NCBI GenBank assembly: GCA_000320545.1
Contig: ADNK01003209.1
Span: forward strand, 1 to 30,056
DNA: 30,056 nucleotides
Reading direction: 5' to 3'
DNA from: Bigelowiella natans CCMP2755
Taxonomy: Eukaryota; Cercozoa; Chlorarachniophyceae
The position numbers were made by a program, and so were the translations under genes. Under the pieces are notes generated by a model. The model searched no databases. It was given only the letters and a program-made list of their open reading frames with translations, and was not told where the DNA came from. Within the stretch, counting starts at the first letter, position 1; every line of letters starts with the position of its first letter. Shown in pieces: positions 10,071-22,996 of this stretch.

Positions 10071-11456
10071 TCAATTGTTAATAGTGTGGTATGAGGTCAG
10101 AAGTCCGAAATGATCGCTTGGTAGTATTGGCCATTTGTTTTCCTCTGAAACTCCCAATTCTTCCTTTCCAATCATTTCTATTGATGTCACAGTCCACGTA
10201 TCAGTTGAAGTGTGGAAAAGCACGCGATCTAGCCTCATCTGCTCCTCCCCCTTCCCCTGTTTATCGAACCCCTTTTGTGCCATAAACATCCTGTTTGCCT
10301 TGGTGTCCATCGTAAAGCCAGAATCATTATCTCCATAGATTGCTGGCCACAAGTCCACAAAACTAGGCAGGAGAACGCCGAGATTATCATTTTCTCTCGG
10401 ATCATCCTCGTGCGTAAGCGGGTGATTCTTATCTCCGAAGTTAAAATCTCCTGCGAGAGCAATATGATCAGCAGGAGATTTGGAAAGATATCGCGCGATT
10501 TGGCCAATTTGTTTTCTCCGGCGGCGAAGCCGATCGACGCTTTCAAGATGGGTCGTTGCAAAGATAAACGACTCCCCGTTCAACACTACTCGCAATATTA
10601 GACAGAATCGGCTCATCTCGGTGACAAGATTTATCCGCTCGACAGTTCCTTTGATCTTGGAAAGGATAACGACGCTCCTTCCCCGAAAATCTGTGACAAA
10701 GTAGTGCTTTCGAATGAAGGTGTTTCTCAGCAGGATTTGCTCAAGAATCTTGCAGCCGCCATCACGGCCAACCTCCTGGAGAGCGACAACAGTGGGTTTT
10801 TTCGCTTCAATTATTTGAAGAATGGCTCTTCCACGTCTTTCCCACTCGAAATCATCGAACCAAATGTTCCATGAGAGAAAGGAAATCGATTTTCGGTTGT
10901 GACAGGACGAGCTATCCGCTTCTTCTTCTTTGTGCTTCGAGAGGTCCGATGACGAATTCTCCACCTTCGGTTTCGATACTGTTTGAATTCCCATTTTGGG
11001 CATACACGCAGCACTATCAGCGTCGTCGAAAGATATTGGTCGAGGCTGCTCATGTTTGCAATCTGGAGCATAGTGTCCTCCTCCTCGTCTTATATGGCCA
11101 GTCTTAATATTGCTGCAACTCGCTTGTCCAGATGATGTTCCTGAAATCACCACCCATTTCTCCGCAGCTTCATCCCACACGTAGAGACCCTTCACAGGTT
11201 GAGGATTGTGCCTTCTTCTCAAAGGAGGTGGATATTCCTTTGCATAAGTCACAAATGGGGGATTGCATTCATCATCGGTAGGGTAATAGACACTACATCG
11301 AGGCCTATGGTTGCGCGACCCTGCTCTCCGTTTCGCATTGACGCCAATTTTTCGCTCCAGGTCCCTCTTACCGTAGCATTTATCATCGCTATCTGTTTTA
11401 AGTCCCTTCCTAGCCATCCGCATCTCAGACTCATTACTTGCGGCCAAAGTCTCCAT
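10071..11456 (-). CDS. TDP2-like tyrosyl-DNA phosphodiesterase 2 (EEP family)
   Basis: 461-residue continuous frame. The C-terminal 270 residues carry the endonuclease/exonuclease/phosphatase motifs in TDP2 order: SWNIWFDD (195-202), LQEVG (226-230), TTHLES (301-306), GDFNFGD (336-342), RLDRVLF (408-414) and PSDHFGL (446-452). TDP2 removes tyrosine adducts left on DNA 5' ends by failed topoisomerase II and acts in the nucleus. The metal-binding Glu of LQEV, the Asp of GDFN and the His of PSDH are all present. The N-terminal 190 residues are basic and low in similarity; a UBA domain was not recognised. The N-terminus is uncertain: an alternative start at 11617 followed by two short introns would join an open segment (FAYRTRNGNFQLTP and onward) to this frame near 11364. 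Confidence 0.8.
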   Translation of the reverse strand: METLAASNESEMRMARKGLKTDSDDKCYGKRDLERKIGVNAKRRAGSRNHRPRCSVYYPTDDECNPPFVTYAKEYPPPLRRRHNPQPVKGLYVWDEAAEKWVVISGTSSGQASCSNIKTGHIRRGGGHYAPDCKHEQPRPISFDDADSAACMPKMGIQTVSKPKVENSSSDLSKHKEEEADSSSCHNRKSISFLSWNIWFDDFEWERRGRAILQIIEAKKPTVVALQEVGRDGGCKILEQILLRNTFIRKHYFVTDFRGRSVVILSKIKGTVERINLVTEMSRFCLILRVVLNGESFIFATTHLESVDRLRRRRKQIGQIARYLSKSPADHIALAGDFNFGDKNHPLTHEDDPRENDNLGVLLPSFVDLWPAIYGDNDSGFTMDTKANRMFMAQKGFDKQGKGEEQMRLDRVLFHTSTDTWTVTSIEMIGKEELGVSEENKWPILPSDHFGLLTSYHTINN

Positions 11457-12244
11457 TCATCTACCCATAGATCTCTGTCGACGAGCTTGGGCGTCAGCTG
11501 GAAGTTTCCGTTGCGAGTTCGATATGCAAAACGTCCTGGATTTTCAAATATTCAGAAGCCATTTGCGTTGTCGCCACTGATAACTCTAAAACCAGTGTAA
11601 TTTCTTGATTGCGACATATAAAAAATCAAAATAGACAATATTATTCCCAGGAAAGAACGAAAGGCAGAATAAATGATATAGTTAGATTAAGAGACAAGTG
11701 TAAATACATGTCGCACCTGATAAACCAACGGTGTTATTCACTTCATACTCCAAAACAGAGAAGTACGCGGGTAAAGAGGGTGGAGGGGGGAAAGCACTAA
11801 ATGGCGGTTCGTTGGGAGGAAGTATTAATCTGTCTTGCCAGTATCGCCATGATATATTTTAAAAAATAAAGTGATATCCATCCATCTCCTGATGAAATTG
11901 AGCTTCGATCTCTTCAATTGATGGATGGTGCAATTTCTCCGTCGTTGTCAATTGCATGGAACGGCAATGCTCTTTGAGGTGTGGGGGGAATCTTTGTTTC
12001 GGAGGGTCGATATAGTGCAGCAACAGCACCATATAAACTGGATATGTTTCCTGCAAGGCATTCAGGGCGGTGAAGGAGGGGGGGGGGGGGCAGAGGGGAT
12101 GCAAATTTTGGGCTTACAACGGGACCGTTGGAAGAAGTTCCACATTACATTATTTTCCTTAATTTTCCAATTTCTGAAGAATGGCCTTCTCAAAATCTAT
12201 CAACCCCATTTCTAACAACAACAACGATATCCGTTTACTCCATC
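11457..12244. other. Divergent intergenic region
   Basis: Head-to-head spacer between the TDP2-like gene and the DCAF7 gene, about 790 bp between start codons. It may include extra N-terminal exons of the TDP2-like gene near 11440-11617. A G-run lies at about 12078-12091. Nothing else recognised. Confidence 0.45.
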
Positions 12245-13213
12245 ATGAAGGGAATTATGTCGCAACGCCAAGGCCAAAGGGGCGGGGTGCCAGGCCTCGG
12301 ACCCAAACGCGTGGAAGGCGGTAGTGAGGGAGGGGGGGGTCGGATGGTAAGTGCATCATCATCCGTACTTGCCTCGCAACCTTCAAATCCTAAGAGAGAA
12401 ACCAAGGACGGGAAACAGGATATGGAGCTTGTGGCGAGTAATAATGGCGGCGACAAGAATGACCCATCTTCCTCCTCCTCCACGAGCAACAATCGAGGAG
12501 GAAAAGACGGCAATGCAACCTCCACATCAGACCGCCAAGAGAGGCCGGAGAAGGAGGAGATCTACACGTATTATTCTTGCAATTATCATTATGATCATTA
12601 TGATCATTATTATTTTCATCATTACTAATCTTATCATTATTATTGGAAAATTCTCTGATCTCCCAACACGTTTGCTTCTACCCTAATCTTCCTCCTCCCC
12701 CGTCCCCCCTCCAGCTATGAGGCGCCCTGGCTCGTGTACGGAATGAACTGGAGTGTGAGGGAGGATAAGAAGTTTCGTTTGGCGATTGGAAGCTTTGTAG
12801 AGGAATACAACAACAAGGTCTCTAAACAACCAAAGGGCGAACTGCCAAATATAGCCTTTGCGAGCGCTCTCTATAGCAGTATGATTGCAAGCCAGGAAAG
12901 CGGTTGAAGATCATAATGTCTGATATGGATATATAAATCCTTTCATCATCAATGGAATGCAAATCTCGCCAGGTTCAAATCGTAGAGCTAGACGAGGATT
13001 CGGGCAAATTTGAGGTGAGAATACTGCCAAACAAACAACAAGATGTGCTCCCCCCCCCTCCCCCCCCTCCCGATCACATCAATTGAGACACGCGAATTAA
13101 ATCAGGAAAAACAAAACAAATACGTGATATGTACACTCTTCCGGAGTTTATAGAAGAGATAAATCAAGAGAGTTTGTTGTGGAGTTGTGGCGTTTGCCGA
13201 TATGTAAGACGCC

Positions 13214-13258
<45 letters not shown>

Positions 13259-13428
13259 TTCTCTCTCTGCTTTTTTCCTTAGTGTACTGGATCATTTGAC
13301 CACCCGTACCCAACGACAAAGATCCAATGGATGCCGGATAGGCCTGGCTCTCGGTATGCCATAGTAGTAGTAGTAGTAAGTAGTAGTAGGTAGTAGTAGT
13401 AAGTAGTAGTAGGTAGTAGTAGTAGGTA

Positions 13429-13460
<32 letters not shown>

Positions 13461-13554
13461 TGTACGCTACGACTACCTGCCTGCTGCTGCTGCTGCTGTG
13501 AATAACATCGCTCGGAAAATTAAAAACCTCCCCCCGGATGTATAGCTTGATATA

Positions 13555-13591
<37 letters not shown>

Positions 13592-13994
13592 CTGATCTTC
13601 TGGCTACTACCGGTGATTATCTGAGGCTTTGGAAGGTGATTATACTCACACCAGCTGCAAGCGTCGTCTCGGGCCATGTGCCACACACAGATTATTCTTT
13701 CCTTTCTCTCTCTCCCTCCCTCTCTCTCTCTGAAACCATTTGCCCACTAGTCCTCTCTGCGCCAGTCACTCACTCACTCACTCACTCTCTCTCCTAATAG
13801 GTGGAGAAAGACCGCGTCTCCATGGAGTGCCTCCTAAACAACAACAAGAACTCTGAGTTCTGTGCGCCGCTTACGAGCTTCGACTGGAATGCGACCGACC
13901 CCTCCCTCGTCGGCACCAGCAGCATTGACACGACGTAAGTATTCGAAGCCTAATACCACCGAAGAAGAACTGCTCCAGCACTCACTGTGAATGA

Positions 13995-14040
<46 letters not shown>

Positions 14041-14076
14041 ACAATGGTTGAGTAAATATGTAGAGTAAAGTGTGGT

Positions 14077-14108
<32 letters not shown>

Positions 14109-14662
14109 TGATAATATATATATATATATATATTGATAATATATATTATAACTTGTTGTTCGTCCTCTTCCTCCCGCCAGATGCACGATATGGAACGTGG
14201 AGACGAGCCAAGCCAAAACACAGCTGATCGCCCATGACAAAGAGGTCCTTAACCACCCTGTTTCGGAGTAGCGGGGAACAAGAGAGACGTCGTGGCGCTT
14301 GCTTTTCGCGCCGCGGATTTTTTAAATCCTGCAATACATCGGATATGATTTCGGGTGTCATGTGACAATCATTTCAGGTCTACGACATAGCCTTTGCTCC
14401 GTCTGCAAACGTGTTCGCCTCGGTAGGAGCTGATGGCTCGGTGCGAATGTTTGACCTCAGGTAAATATACACAACAACAACATCAATAATGGCGCACGAC
14501 TTGTACTCCTCGCGACATGTAGTTGTCATATCTCAGGAGAGAGAGAGAAGGGCAGGGGGGGGGGGGGGGGGGAAGAAGAGAGAGTTTGCACATCTGCGCT
14601 GCGAGGCAAGGTGCTTTCCTCGTCCTTACGCTGGTAGACGATGCAAAAATCAGCAATTAATA

Positions 14663-14734
<72 letters not shown>

Positions 14735-14919
14735 CAACACACCGTGATATGCATTGACGATCTCATCATCAGGTCTCTCGAGCACTCGACCATCATCTAC
14801 GAGTCGCAAAACCTCGTGCCGCTGCTACGCTTATCGTGGAATAAGCAAGATCCCAACTATCTCGCCACCTTCCTCATGGATCACAATCACGTGGTTATCT
14901 TGGACATAAGGTAGTAGTG

Positions 14920-14953
<34 letters not shown>

Positions 14954-15420
14954 AGAAACACTTGAGGAATATGTAACGGCGCAACTTAGAGATATCGTCG
15001 ATTTTTCCATTGTGGTTTTTTCTTCTCCCCCCCCTGCCGCAACCCCCCCCCTCTCTCTGTTTGTGTATCTTTTTCTCTAATTATCGATATATCATCAATC
15101 AGGTGACGATCGGCAGGCACTGATATGGGACCTTTCTCCCCTCCCCAAGCCCATCATTGACCCCATTCTTGCCTATAATGCCCAGGCAGAAATCAACACT
15201 CTAGAGGTACTTTGTGTTAGCTGTGTGTGTTTGTGTGTACTGTGTGTGCTGTGTGTGCTTGGCAGCAACTTTCGCATATAGAATGAGATTTTCCGTGTTT
15301 TTTTTTATTTCCTTGATATTGACGGCGTTCTTGCTTGCCCTCTTTTTTCAGTGGTCTGCTCTCCAACCAGAATGGGTAGCGATAACGCTGCAGAGGAGGC
15401 TTCAAATATTGCGGCTCTAA
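12245..15420 (+). CDS. DCAF7/WDR68 (TTG1/HAN11 family) WD40 protein, one exon missing
   Basis: Exons: 12245-12567, 12715-12817, 12973-13014, 13283-13353, 13590-13635, 13801-13934, 14181-14244, 14378-14460, 14773-14910, 15103-15206, 15352-15420. Family-diagnostic strings appear in order: [162 protein letters not shown]. Family members are adaptors in DYRK/HIPK signalling and CUL4 ligases in animals and MBW complexes in plants. About 33 residues expected between LDIR and DDRQALIWD are absent, and the phases at that junction do not match. The N-terminal 100 residues are Gly/Ser-rich and not conserved; start uncertain (12257 also possible). Confidence 0.88.
13362..13458 (+). repeat. (TAG)n microsatellite in DCAF7 intron 4
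   Basis: Imperfect TAG/TAAG repeats starting a few bases after the exon 4 donor. The same intron ends in a (TA)n run at 13559-13588 that leads straight into the acceptor AG. Confidence 0.9.
13997..14147 (+). repeat. (TA)n microsatellites in DCAF7 intron 6
   Basis: A run of TA dinucleotides at about 13997-14035 and two more at about 14081-14147, all inside the intron between 13934 and 14181. Confidence 0.9.
14664..14730 (+). repeat. (TA)n(GT)n compound microsatellite in DCAF7 intron 8
   Basis: A (TA)n run followed by a (GT)n run, about 40 bases before the exon 9 acceptor. A long G-run lies upstream in the same intron near 14557-14572. Confidence 0.9.
14911..14953 (+). repeat. (GTA)n microsatellite forming a splice donor
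   Basis: Begins exactly at the exon 9 boundary, so the donor GT is the first dinucleotide of a GTA/TAG repeat. C-runs follow in 15028-15052. The exon missing from DCAF7 would be expected between here and 15103. Confidence 0.85.
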
Positions 15421-16657
15421 TTCGAGATATGGGCAGCATTCCCAGTGAAGCAACAGCTTGTAGCTGCAAGCTTGTACATACGATGATGATGATGATAGTA
15501 ATGATGGTGGCGGAATATATGTCAATTTTGTCTAACATGGCTGCGGCGAGTCAATCGATCGATGACACATGACGATGGTGGCGCGGCTGTAGATCGCTGC
15601 AATGCTGGCATGCATGGCTAATCAGCACAGCAGTATTATGTATGTGCAAGTGCATACATGTTTGATTCGTGCTCTCTAGCTCTGCTGCGAAGGGTTATGG
15701 TAGCGTTAGAACACTACTCTAGCTACTAGCGATGGCATGTCGTAGAAGCATTCCATCTAGCCTTCCAGATACTCATTCCCTAGCAAGTGCCAGTTTATAG
15801 CCAGCTCTAGTAGACTAGTTAAGCTCTAGAGCTAGCTAGCTAGCTAGCGAAAGTTAATTTAGCTAATCGAAGCGGGATCGAGCAATGCTGGAATGCTAGA
15901 TCTAATGACACGCTAAAATGCTCACTGCGGCAGTCTAGCAGTTAGATGTGTCGTCGATCCTGTGCGTCATCACATCGCCAATTTTGTTACAACGACAATT
16001 TGCATCGCAAAGCTGCATGCATTGGTGGCACTAGAGTAGCTCCAGCGCATGGCAGGCTTGGTAACAGCGACCACCATGCTGTTAAGCTAGTAAGCCCTTA
16101 AAGCTGTGACAATAAAGGCTCTGACTGCATGCAAATAGCACGTAGCTTTTAGACGCGATGATCATTGCGCACACACGCTAGTACGATCTAGCGATGTGCG
16201 TTTTGTGTCACCCGCACACGCGCTAGCGCGTCATTTGACGATGCTCATTGTGCAGCACGTACTTTTGATGCAAGTTCGTTGTAAATAGCCATATAACCCT
16301 AATGCCCGTCACTGCAGCTAGAATAGCGGTACAATTGACGTACATGCACGGCGCGCGTGCATGCATGATGCCCTAGTATCGACGACCACGTGCAGTTTTT
16401 GCAAGCGCTTTAGTATGTGTAAGCTGCTTCTTCATCAAGGTCGATGCGTCTACTATGCTCATCTTCCTCGTCATCACTTGAATGCCGTTGTCGATGCTGC
16501 CTCTCTTCGGAGTAGGCCTCGAGCTCCTCTCCAAGGACTTCCATTCCACCTGGTTCAAAGCATATTTTGGGGTTTTCGGGCATTATTCGTGCATCTACTC
16601 TTACACACTATATTCATCTATGGACACACACACACATGCACATATATACACACAAAT

Positions 16658-16692
<35 letters not shown>

Positions 16693-16698
16693 GTGTAT
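15421..16698. other. Intergenic region between convergent genes
   Basis: Lies between the stop codons of DCAF7 and the LMBRD1-like gene. Rich in CTAG, GCTAGC and TGCATG words (for example about 15825-15848). A (TA)n run lies at about 16662-16690. AATAAA occurs on the plus strand near 16111. No gene or RNA recognised. Confidence 0.5.
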
Positions 16699-17760
16699 TT
16701 ATATTGTATACATTAAACACATCAATTTGAATGTTCCATGCACGCTGCAAGCAAACCAACCGTCATCAAGCTCATCGTCCTCATCTTCCGATAAGTCATC
16801 ATTCTACGAGAAGGAGACCATTTCAATCACAAACACACACGCTGCCTCATACACACCGCACACGCAAAAAATAAGAAGGCGCAATAGGCGCTTCAGACGT
16901 ACACATCTGCCTCTATCACAGCATTGTACTGCCTGCCCCCATTCAGGCTATCTACAGCGCATATGAGCACCATTGTATCTTGGATTCGATGCGAACATAT
17001 GGAAGTAACATCTCACTAAAGGGGATTGCGTAGATCGATTACCTGGAACGTTCCATCCCTCCGACGGCAAAATGCGTGGAGGAGGGAAATCAAGGATATT
17101 GCGACAAACGCAACCTATATATATATATATATATATATATATACGTAAAATTCACACACGCACACGCACGCACACACACACACATACACACACACGCACA
17201 CACATATGAATATACATTATTATCGTAGAACAAGTGTGTGCGTGCGCGTGATTAGAAGTGTGCAGCATATGTAATCTGCAGCTTCTACCTGGCCATAGAA
17301 GAAGGCGAGGCTAAAGAGCCGATTATTCAAAGCCTGAGCAAGTACATGTACACACTCACCATGTAAACGCATAACTCATCATATCGAACCGACAGCATAT
17401 GTCTCTCTATTTGCTGTAGGAAGAAGATATCGTGAGCAATTCCTTTCGTCCAATGGCGTGTAGCACTGCTCTACCCCATCGTGCTCACTACACATAGATC
17501 TCTCCGACGCATCACGTAAAAGCCCACGGAAAGATTCGAAGGAAAATCCGCCATTGGTGTGACACGTGGCCTCGCATTGGGTTGCATTGCGTGTATATAG
17601 TGTACCTGCGTGCCGACGAATCTAGCGAAATTCGTTAAACGACAGGATGCTTCTAACAGATGATGATGACGATGATGGTGATGATAATGATGATGATGAC
17701 GATGATGATGATGATGGCAGGTCAGAGAGACGATAGCGGTGATGAAGACAGCATATATAT

Positions 17761-17801
<41 letters not shown>

Positions 17802-19608
17802 GGCCGTGTTGCTTGCAAATTTGCTTTTTACATATAAAAAGAAAAGGAAATAGAAGTTCTCCATGAGTGCGTGTAGTCGAGATGTCGTGCAACCTTCTCC
17901 TACAATGGCCTCCATTTCACACGGCCTTCTCTCCCCCCCTGCCAAGGAATCGAACAAGAAAGTCAGAACGACAAACATTGGCAATATGCATACATATCTA
18001 CCTTAAATACATATCTAAATTTTATATTGTTAGAAAACAATGTATATGCGCAATTTACACATAGATTGTGCCTCGTCGGAGCACATCATGATGAAGATCA
18101 TGCGTACACGAATCGGGGATAATATGACCTTCCGTTGGCATGTACACCTGCGCCCCGAAGCTCACGTATCTGAGCAGGAGGAAAGATAAATGTCAGCTTA
18201 ACTGAAGGATAACCACGAAAACATTCTCTACCGAGCACCGCATATAACAAACACAAACACAAACACAAACACACATACACACACACTCATACTCACACAC
18301 CGACTCACTGACACACAGCATAGCACACGCGCGCACATACATATACACATAAATATAAATAGCTCTCAAACGTGGATGCTATTTATTACTGGGGAGCGAT
18401 TGAGAGAAGTGTCACTGATACGGCTAGAGCAGTGATTCCAAGCATCACCGAGCTGAGCAGTAGCCCTGAAAAGGAATGGTGAATTTAGAAATGCATCGTC
18501 GTCACTTGCTTCGACTTTGAAGTGTATTATATGCTGCCTTCGCTTCTCCTCCTCTCTCATTATCCCCCCTCCCCCCTCTTCTATCATCATCATCGTAATC
18601 ACCACCATAATCATTCTGCCACGAGCACAACCTGCCGTCAAATCGACGTTGCCCACCCCCCCCCTTCTCCCCTCTCCCTTTCCCGGGAAGTCGCACCTTG
18701 CGACGAAGTCCTTCGTCTTCTGATCTTGAAGATCTGGATGCCAAGCACTCGAATGCCTGGAAATTGATAAGGAGTATGAGAATAATCAGTATTCTTCACA
18801 ATTCTGATCCTGGCATAGGAGGCGTCGGCTGCCATAGAATCTATGGAAATGCATTCTCTGCACTCGCCACAAATCTTGATGATGAATGCAAAGCTCCTCC
18901 CCTCCCTCCTCCCCTCCCACCCCCTCCTCCTCTTCTTCTTCTTCTTCCTCCTCCTCCACCTCCTCCTTCCCCATTGGCGGTGGATATCATGCATATGGCC
19001 ATGCTTCGAAAGTAGTGTCCTTCTAGCAATGCTGGCGTGCTGCGACCTACCAATCCTTGCGAGTCCGTGAGCACTTGCAAGAAAGATATAGAGCCCTGAT
19101 GCATTGTATATAGGTGTATGCAAGCTCAAGGATGAGAGAACATACACACACACACACACACACGCGCGCGCACATTCTTAGCATGCATGTTGTTTTGTAC
19201 TTATATGTATGTATGTGCGTGCGGGATTCGCTGAGTGCAATATGAACAGCAGTATCATGTGCTGCTGGCAAAGGAGACAATACCAATCGCCAAGAAAACG
19301 AGGTAATCCAATGGGAAAAAGTGAGAGGCCTTGACCTGAGGTACGTGCGGGTTGTTAGAGGAAGCACCGGCATGTTACCGCACACTGGAACTAACACACA
19401 CGCGAACACTATTTGCTAAGGGCGCACAAGTACAAGCGCCCACAGGCCCCAGTTCTCCCTCTTCCTCCGCTCTACCATGATCATATCGATGAGGTTGGGC
19501 ATCGTCTCCTTGTTGTTCTCGAGCAGGTATCCTGAGAGGGAGGAGGTGATTGCACCGCCGCACGGCACGAGTGGCCTCAACGACAAACATCGCTTCGATT
19601 CATTCACA

Positions 19609-19685
<77 letters not shown>

Positions 19686-21056
19686 AGAGAGTGGGTGCGC
19701 GGGGGGGAGGGGGGAATACTCTCATCACACGCAAAGAGCTCCACCACGCAACTATTACTACTACTGTTACTACTACTACTACTACCGCACTCAAAGCCGC
19801 ACGCTGAATGGAAGAATCGGTCTATACACACCACCCCCACCGTGCTGACAACCTAGCAGTACAATACCAAGCGACAGTACACATAAGAGAGAAGGGGAGG
19901 GGTTGGAGGGGGGAGGGCAAATGCTCTCCATTTATGATATCGAATACAACGCCTTTCCGTTGACTCCATTATTACTACCACTACTACTACTACTACTACT
20001 ACTTCTACTACTACAACAAATACTACTACAACGACGATGACTACTACTACTACTACTACTACTAGCAGCAGCTCTCGCTCACCAGCATAGAGGTAACCAT
20101 CAGGCCAAGGCCAATTCCAACGCGAAACGGCGCGATGATGCTGTAAAGCGTCACGTAAAACGATGCCGCAGCCTGCACACACAAATAAAGGCGTGATCGC
20201 ATGACGACGCATACTGCAACAAGTGGCCTTTTCGCGCGCGAAATTGCCAGTATTTTGAGCAGTCGCATCCGATGGTCAAATCGCTCCTTTGAACACGTGT
20301 CCTACTACCTGCCGATCTAATCGTTTCATGCGACGTTCTGCTGTTCGTAGCTTTAGTTCTAATCGCTGCAACTGAGGAGGGGGGGGAGAACGAGAAAGGG
20401 GATTAAGGAGAGGAGAGGGTGATATCGACATGGAAAATGAGCGTATACCTCTCCCCCGCCCCTCCCCCCCCCTCCTTCCCCTTTCACACACACAAACACA
20501 TGCACACACACACACACACACACACACAAGCACATGCACATGTGCGCACATATTATGCATAAATATGTTTATAATAGATTTTTTAGGTTGCGTGTGAGTG
20601 TGGGTGTGAGTGTGTGTGGTTAGTATTCAATGTGCACGTAGTTAATGTTTTTTTGTTTGTCTTAACGCTATTATGATAATAACAAATTCACTCTTTTATC
20701 TCTTCTTACACTGTCCCTAGCTTTCTGGCTTGTCCCCGCCCTGACAACAAGTCGGTTGCATCATGGTGAGCTTGCAGCATTGCGAAGTGCGAGTGAGCGC
20801 GAGGACCAAAAAGAAGTAGCAGCACGGGGCAAAAACTATGGAAAAACTATAATACTCATCACGTAGTCGCTTTAATCCCAAGAGAGCTCTAAATATCAAT
20901 AAAAATACATCCCCCCCCCCCCACCGCCAACAACCATATGCACGCAAAAAGATCGCGCTTGAGAGCACAGCAAAGTGTCGATTAACTCTCTACCAAACCA
21001 ATATCATTGGCGGGGGCTGATACATCAGCGCCCAGCCGGAACGCTAGGGAATAAAG

Positions 21057-21088
<32 letters not shown>

Positions 21089-21674
21089 CTCGCACCGTCT
21101 TTCTAGTGCCTGGCGCTCCTTTTTCAGCTTCAACTTCGAGAATTCGAGCTCTAGCTTTTCCTGTGGAGAAAGCAAAGAGAGCGAGAGAGAGAGAGAGAGG
21201 GAGAGAGAGAGGGGGAGGGCGCATTACCAGCACTCATCAATGCACGCGCTTCCTCCTCTTCTATAAGAAACGGAGGGTTGTGGGGGAAGCGGGTTCTATT
21301 TTTTCGGAAGGCAGTCAGCAGAGTAGACCCAGCATTGGGCTATGTTCGCGCGGTTTGGTAGCAAGCAACAATGGCGTGATTGCTACCCAGCAGCGGTAAG
21401 AAGCAATTTCGAAGGAGGATCCGACGTGTTGTTTTGCTGGACCTCGTGCTACTAGGAGGAGGAGAGAACTACCTCATCAGCCCCGAGCTGTCCTCGAATC
21501 AGCACCATTGGCAGAGACGCTAGGCCGAATCCGCCGTAGAAGACGAGGTTTATGAAGCCAAACGCCGTGCAGGCAGCCATGATGTAGAGCAGGGCGCGGT
21601 AACTTCAAGGGTAATCAGTTTTTGGCACTTTGCGTTAGTATCGACTTCATGTTTGTTTGTATTAAAATTATATA

Positions 21675-21716
<42 letters not shown>

Positions 21717-22130
21717 TTCACGCGCGAGCGTGGGTATGGGTATGTGTGTGTGTGTATGTGTGTGTGTGTGTTTGTGTTTGATGGCATCATGATTATTACA
21801 TTCGAACGTTTCTTTCGTGTTCATCCGATAGCCTATGTATTATAGCACCCATGCGTCAGAAAGGGCGCATCATCAGAACTAGCAAAACGATAAGACGAGA
21901 GAGAATGCTATATGGTACGATGGGAAAACCGCAAGCCCGAATCAAAATGATGAGGCTTTTGAGCGAATATCACTTCGCAATGAGACGTCGTTTTGGTGCT
22001 ATGCTTTCCATTCAAACTTGCTACTTTGTTTTGACTGTTCTCGGTGGAAGATGAGGTGCTCATGCGCTCGTCACCGGTATGGTTTTGCAAAGTGATATGG
22101 TAGGTAGCTGTACTGCCGATTGCGTCCGCA

Positions 22131-22165
<35 letters not shown>

Positions 22166-22712
22166 AAAATTGGGTCTTATACTTACGCATTCATCCATAT
22201 CGTAGCAGCTTCCTGTGTACTGACGTGGGAACTTTCTCTCTCGCCGATAACCTTTATTATTCATATGCTGAAATCCGTTGTCGTATTTGGGGAAAAACAC
22301 AGCACAACAACACAACAACACAAAGTGTGGCCAGATCTTACCAGAATGGCGCCCAATATGATCGAGAGGACGACTAGAATCTGACATCAACAACGTTATC
22401 GTCAGTCACAATAATAATAGCGCAAAGAAGCACTTAAAAATTAGAATAACATCTGATAAATATATGCAAGCTGTAATGTAAGTAGCGTCTCATGTGTGAA
22501 GCTACTTCTCTCTTCCTCTATTCCCCATAGCCTCTCTATTCTCGCCCCCTCCCCCAACCCCCCCCCCCACTTATTTCGCTCTCAGTACCACGAATGTCGA
22601 CTTGCAGGCAGTGGAAGATTTAGCTGTACAGTCCTCCTCACTGGCACAAGAATGGAGAGATTTGGAAAAAACCATCATGCTATGTATTGCTAGGAAAAAG
22701 GCGTCTTCCTTT

Positions 22713-22753
<41 letters not shown>

Positions 22754-22877
22754 CATTGTGCATGTGCATGTTGCATATCTGCATGAAGTAAGGATACCCT
22801 GCATCGGTCTCCTCCACGTAGAAATATGCGAATGGAACGAGAATGCCTGAAAGCGAGCGCACAATGATGTTATCAAC

Positions 22878-22928
<51 letters not shown>

Positions 22929-22952
22929 ATACAGATACACCGCAGATATTTA

Positions 22953-22996
<44 letters not shown>

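Noticed and set aside
12128-12244. Upstream in-frame extension of DCAF7 exon 1
   Set aside because: Not needed, not conserved, and DCAF7 homologues begin close to the EIYTYEAPW segment; a start at 12245 or 12257 is already generous.
13279-14240. Ile/Tyr- and Tyr-rich open frames
   Set aside because: Translations of (TA)n and (TAG)n microsatellites inside DCAF7 introns.
18500-19160. Overlapping frames rich in Gly/Arg/Glu or Pro/Leu
   Set aside because: Produced by a pyrimidine/purine-rich intron between LMBRD1-like exons 19051-19095 and 18697-18756.
20990-21048. Candidate LMBRD1 exon FRLGADVSAPANDIGL
   Set aside because: It has AG and GT borders but its entry phase does not fit the preceding exon, so I left that gap unresolved.
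21851-22054. 67-codon basic plus-strand frame
   Set aside because: Lies in an LMBRD1-like intron on the opposite strand with no domain or splice support.
22602-22694. Plus-strand coiled-coil-like frame AVEDLAVQSSSLAQEW
   Set aside because: Opposite an LMBRD1-like exon (22589-22640) that fits the phase and length of the gene chain; the plus frame has no partner exons.
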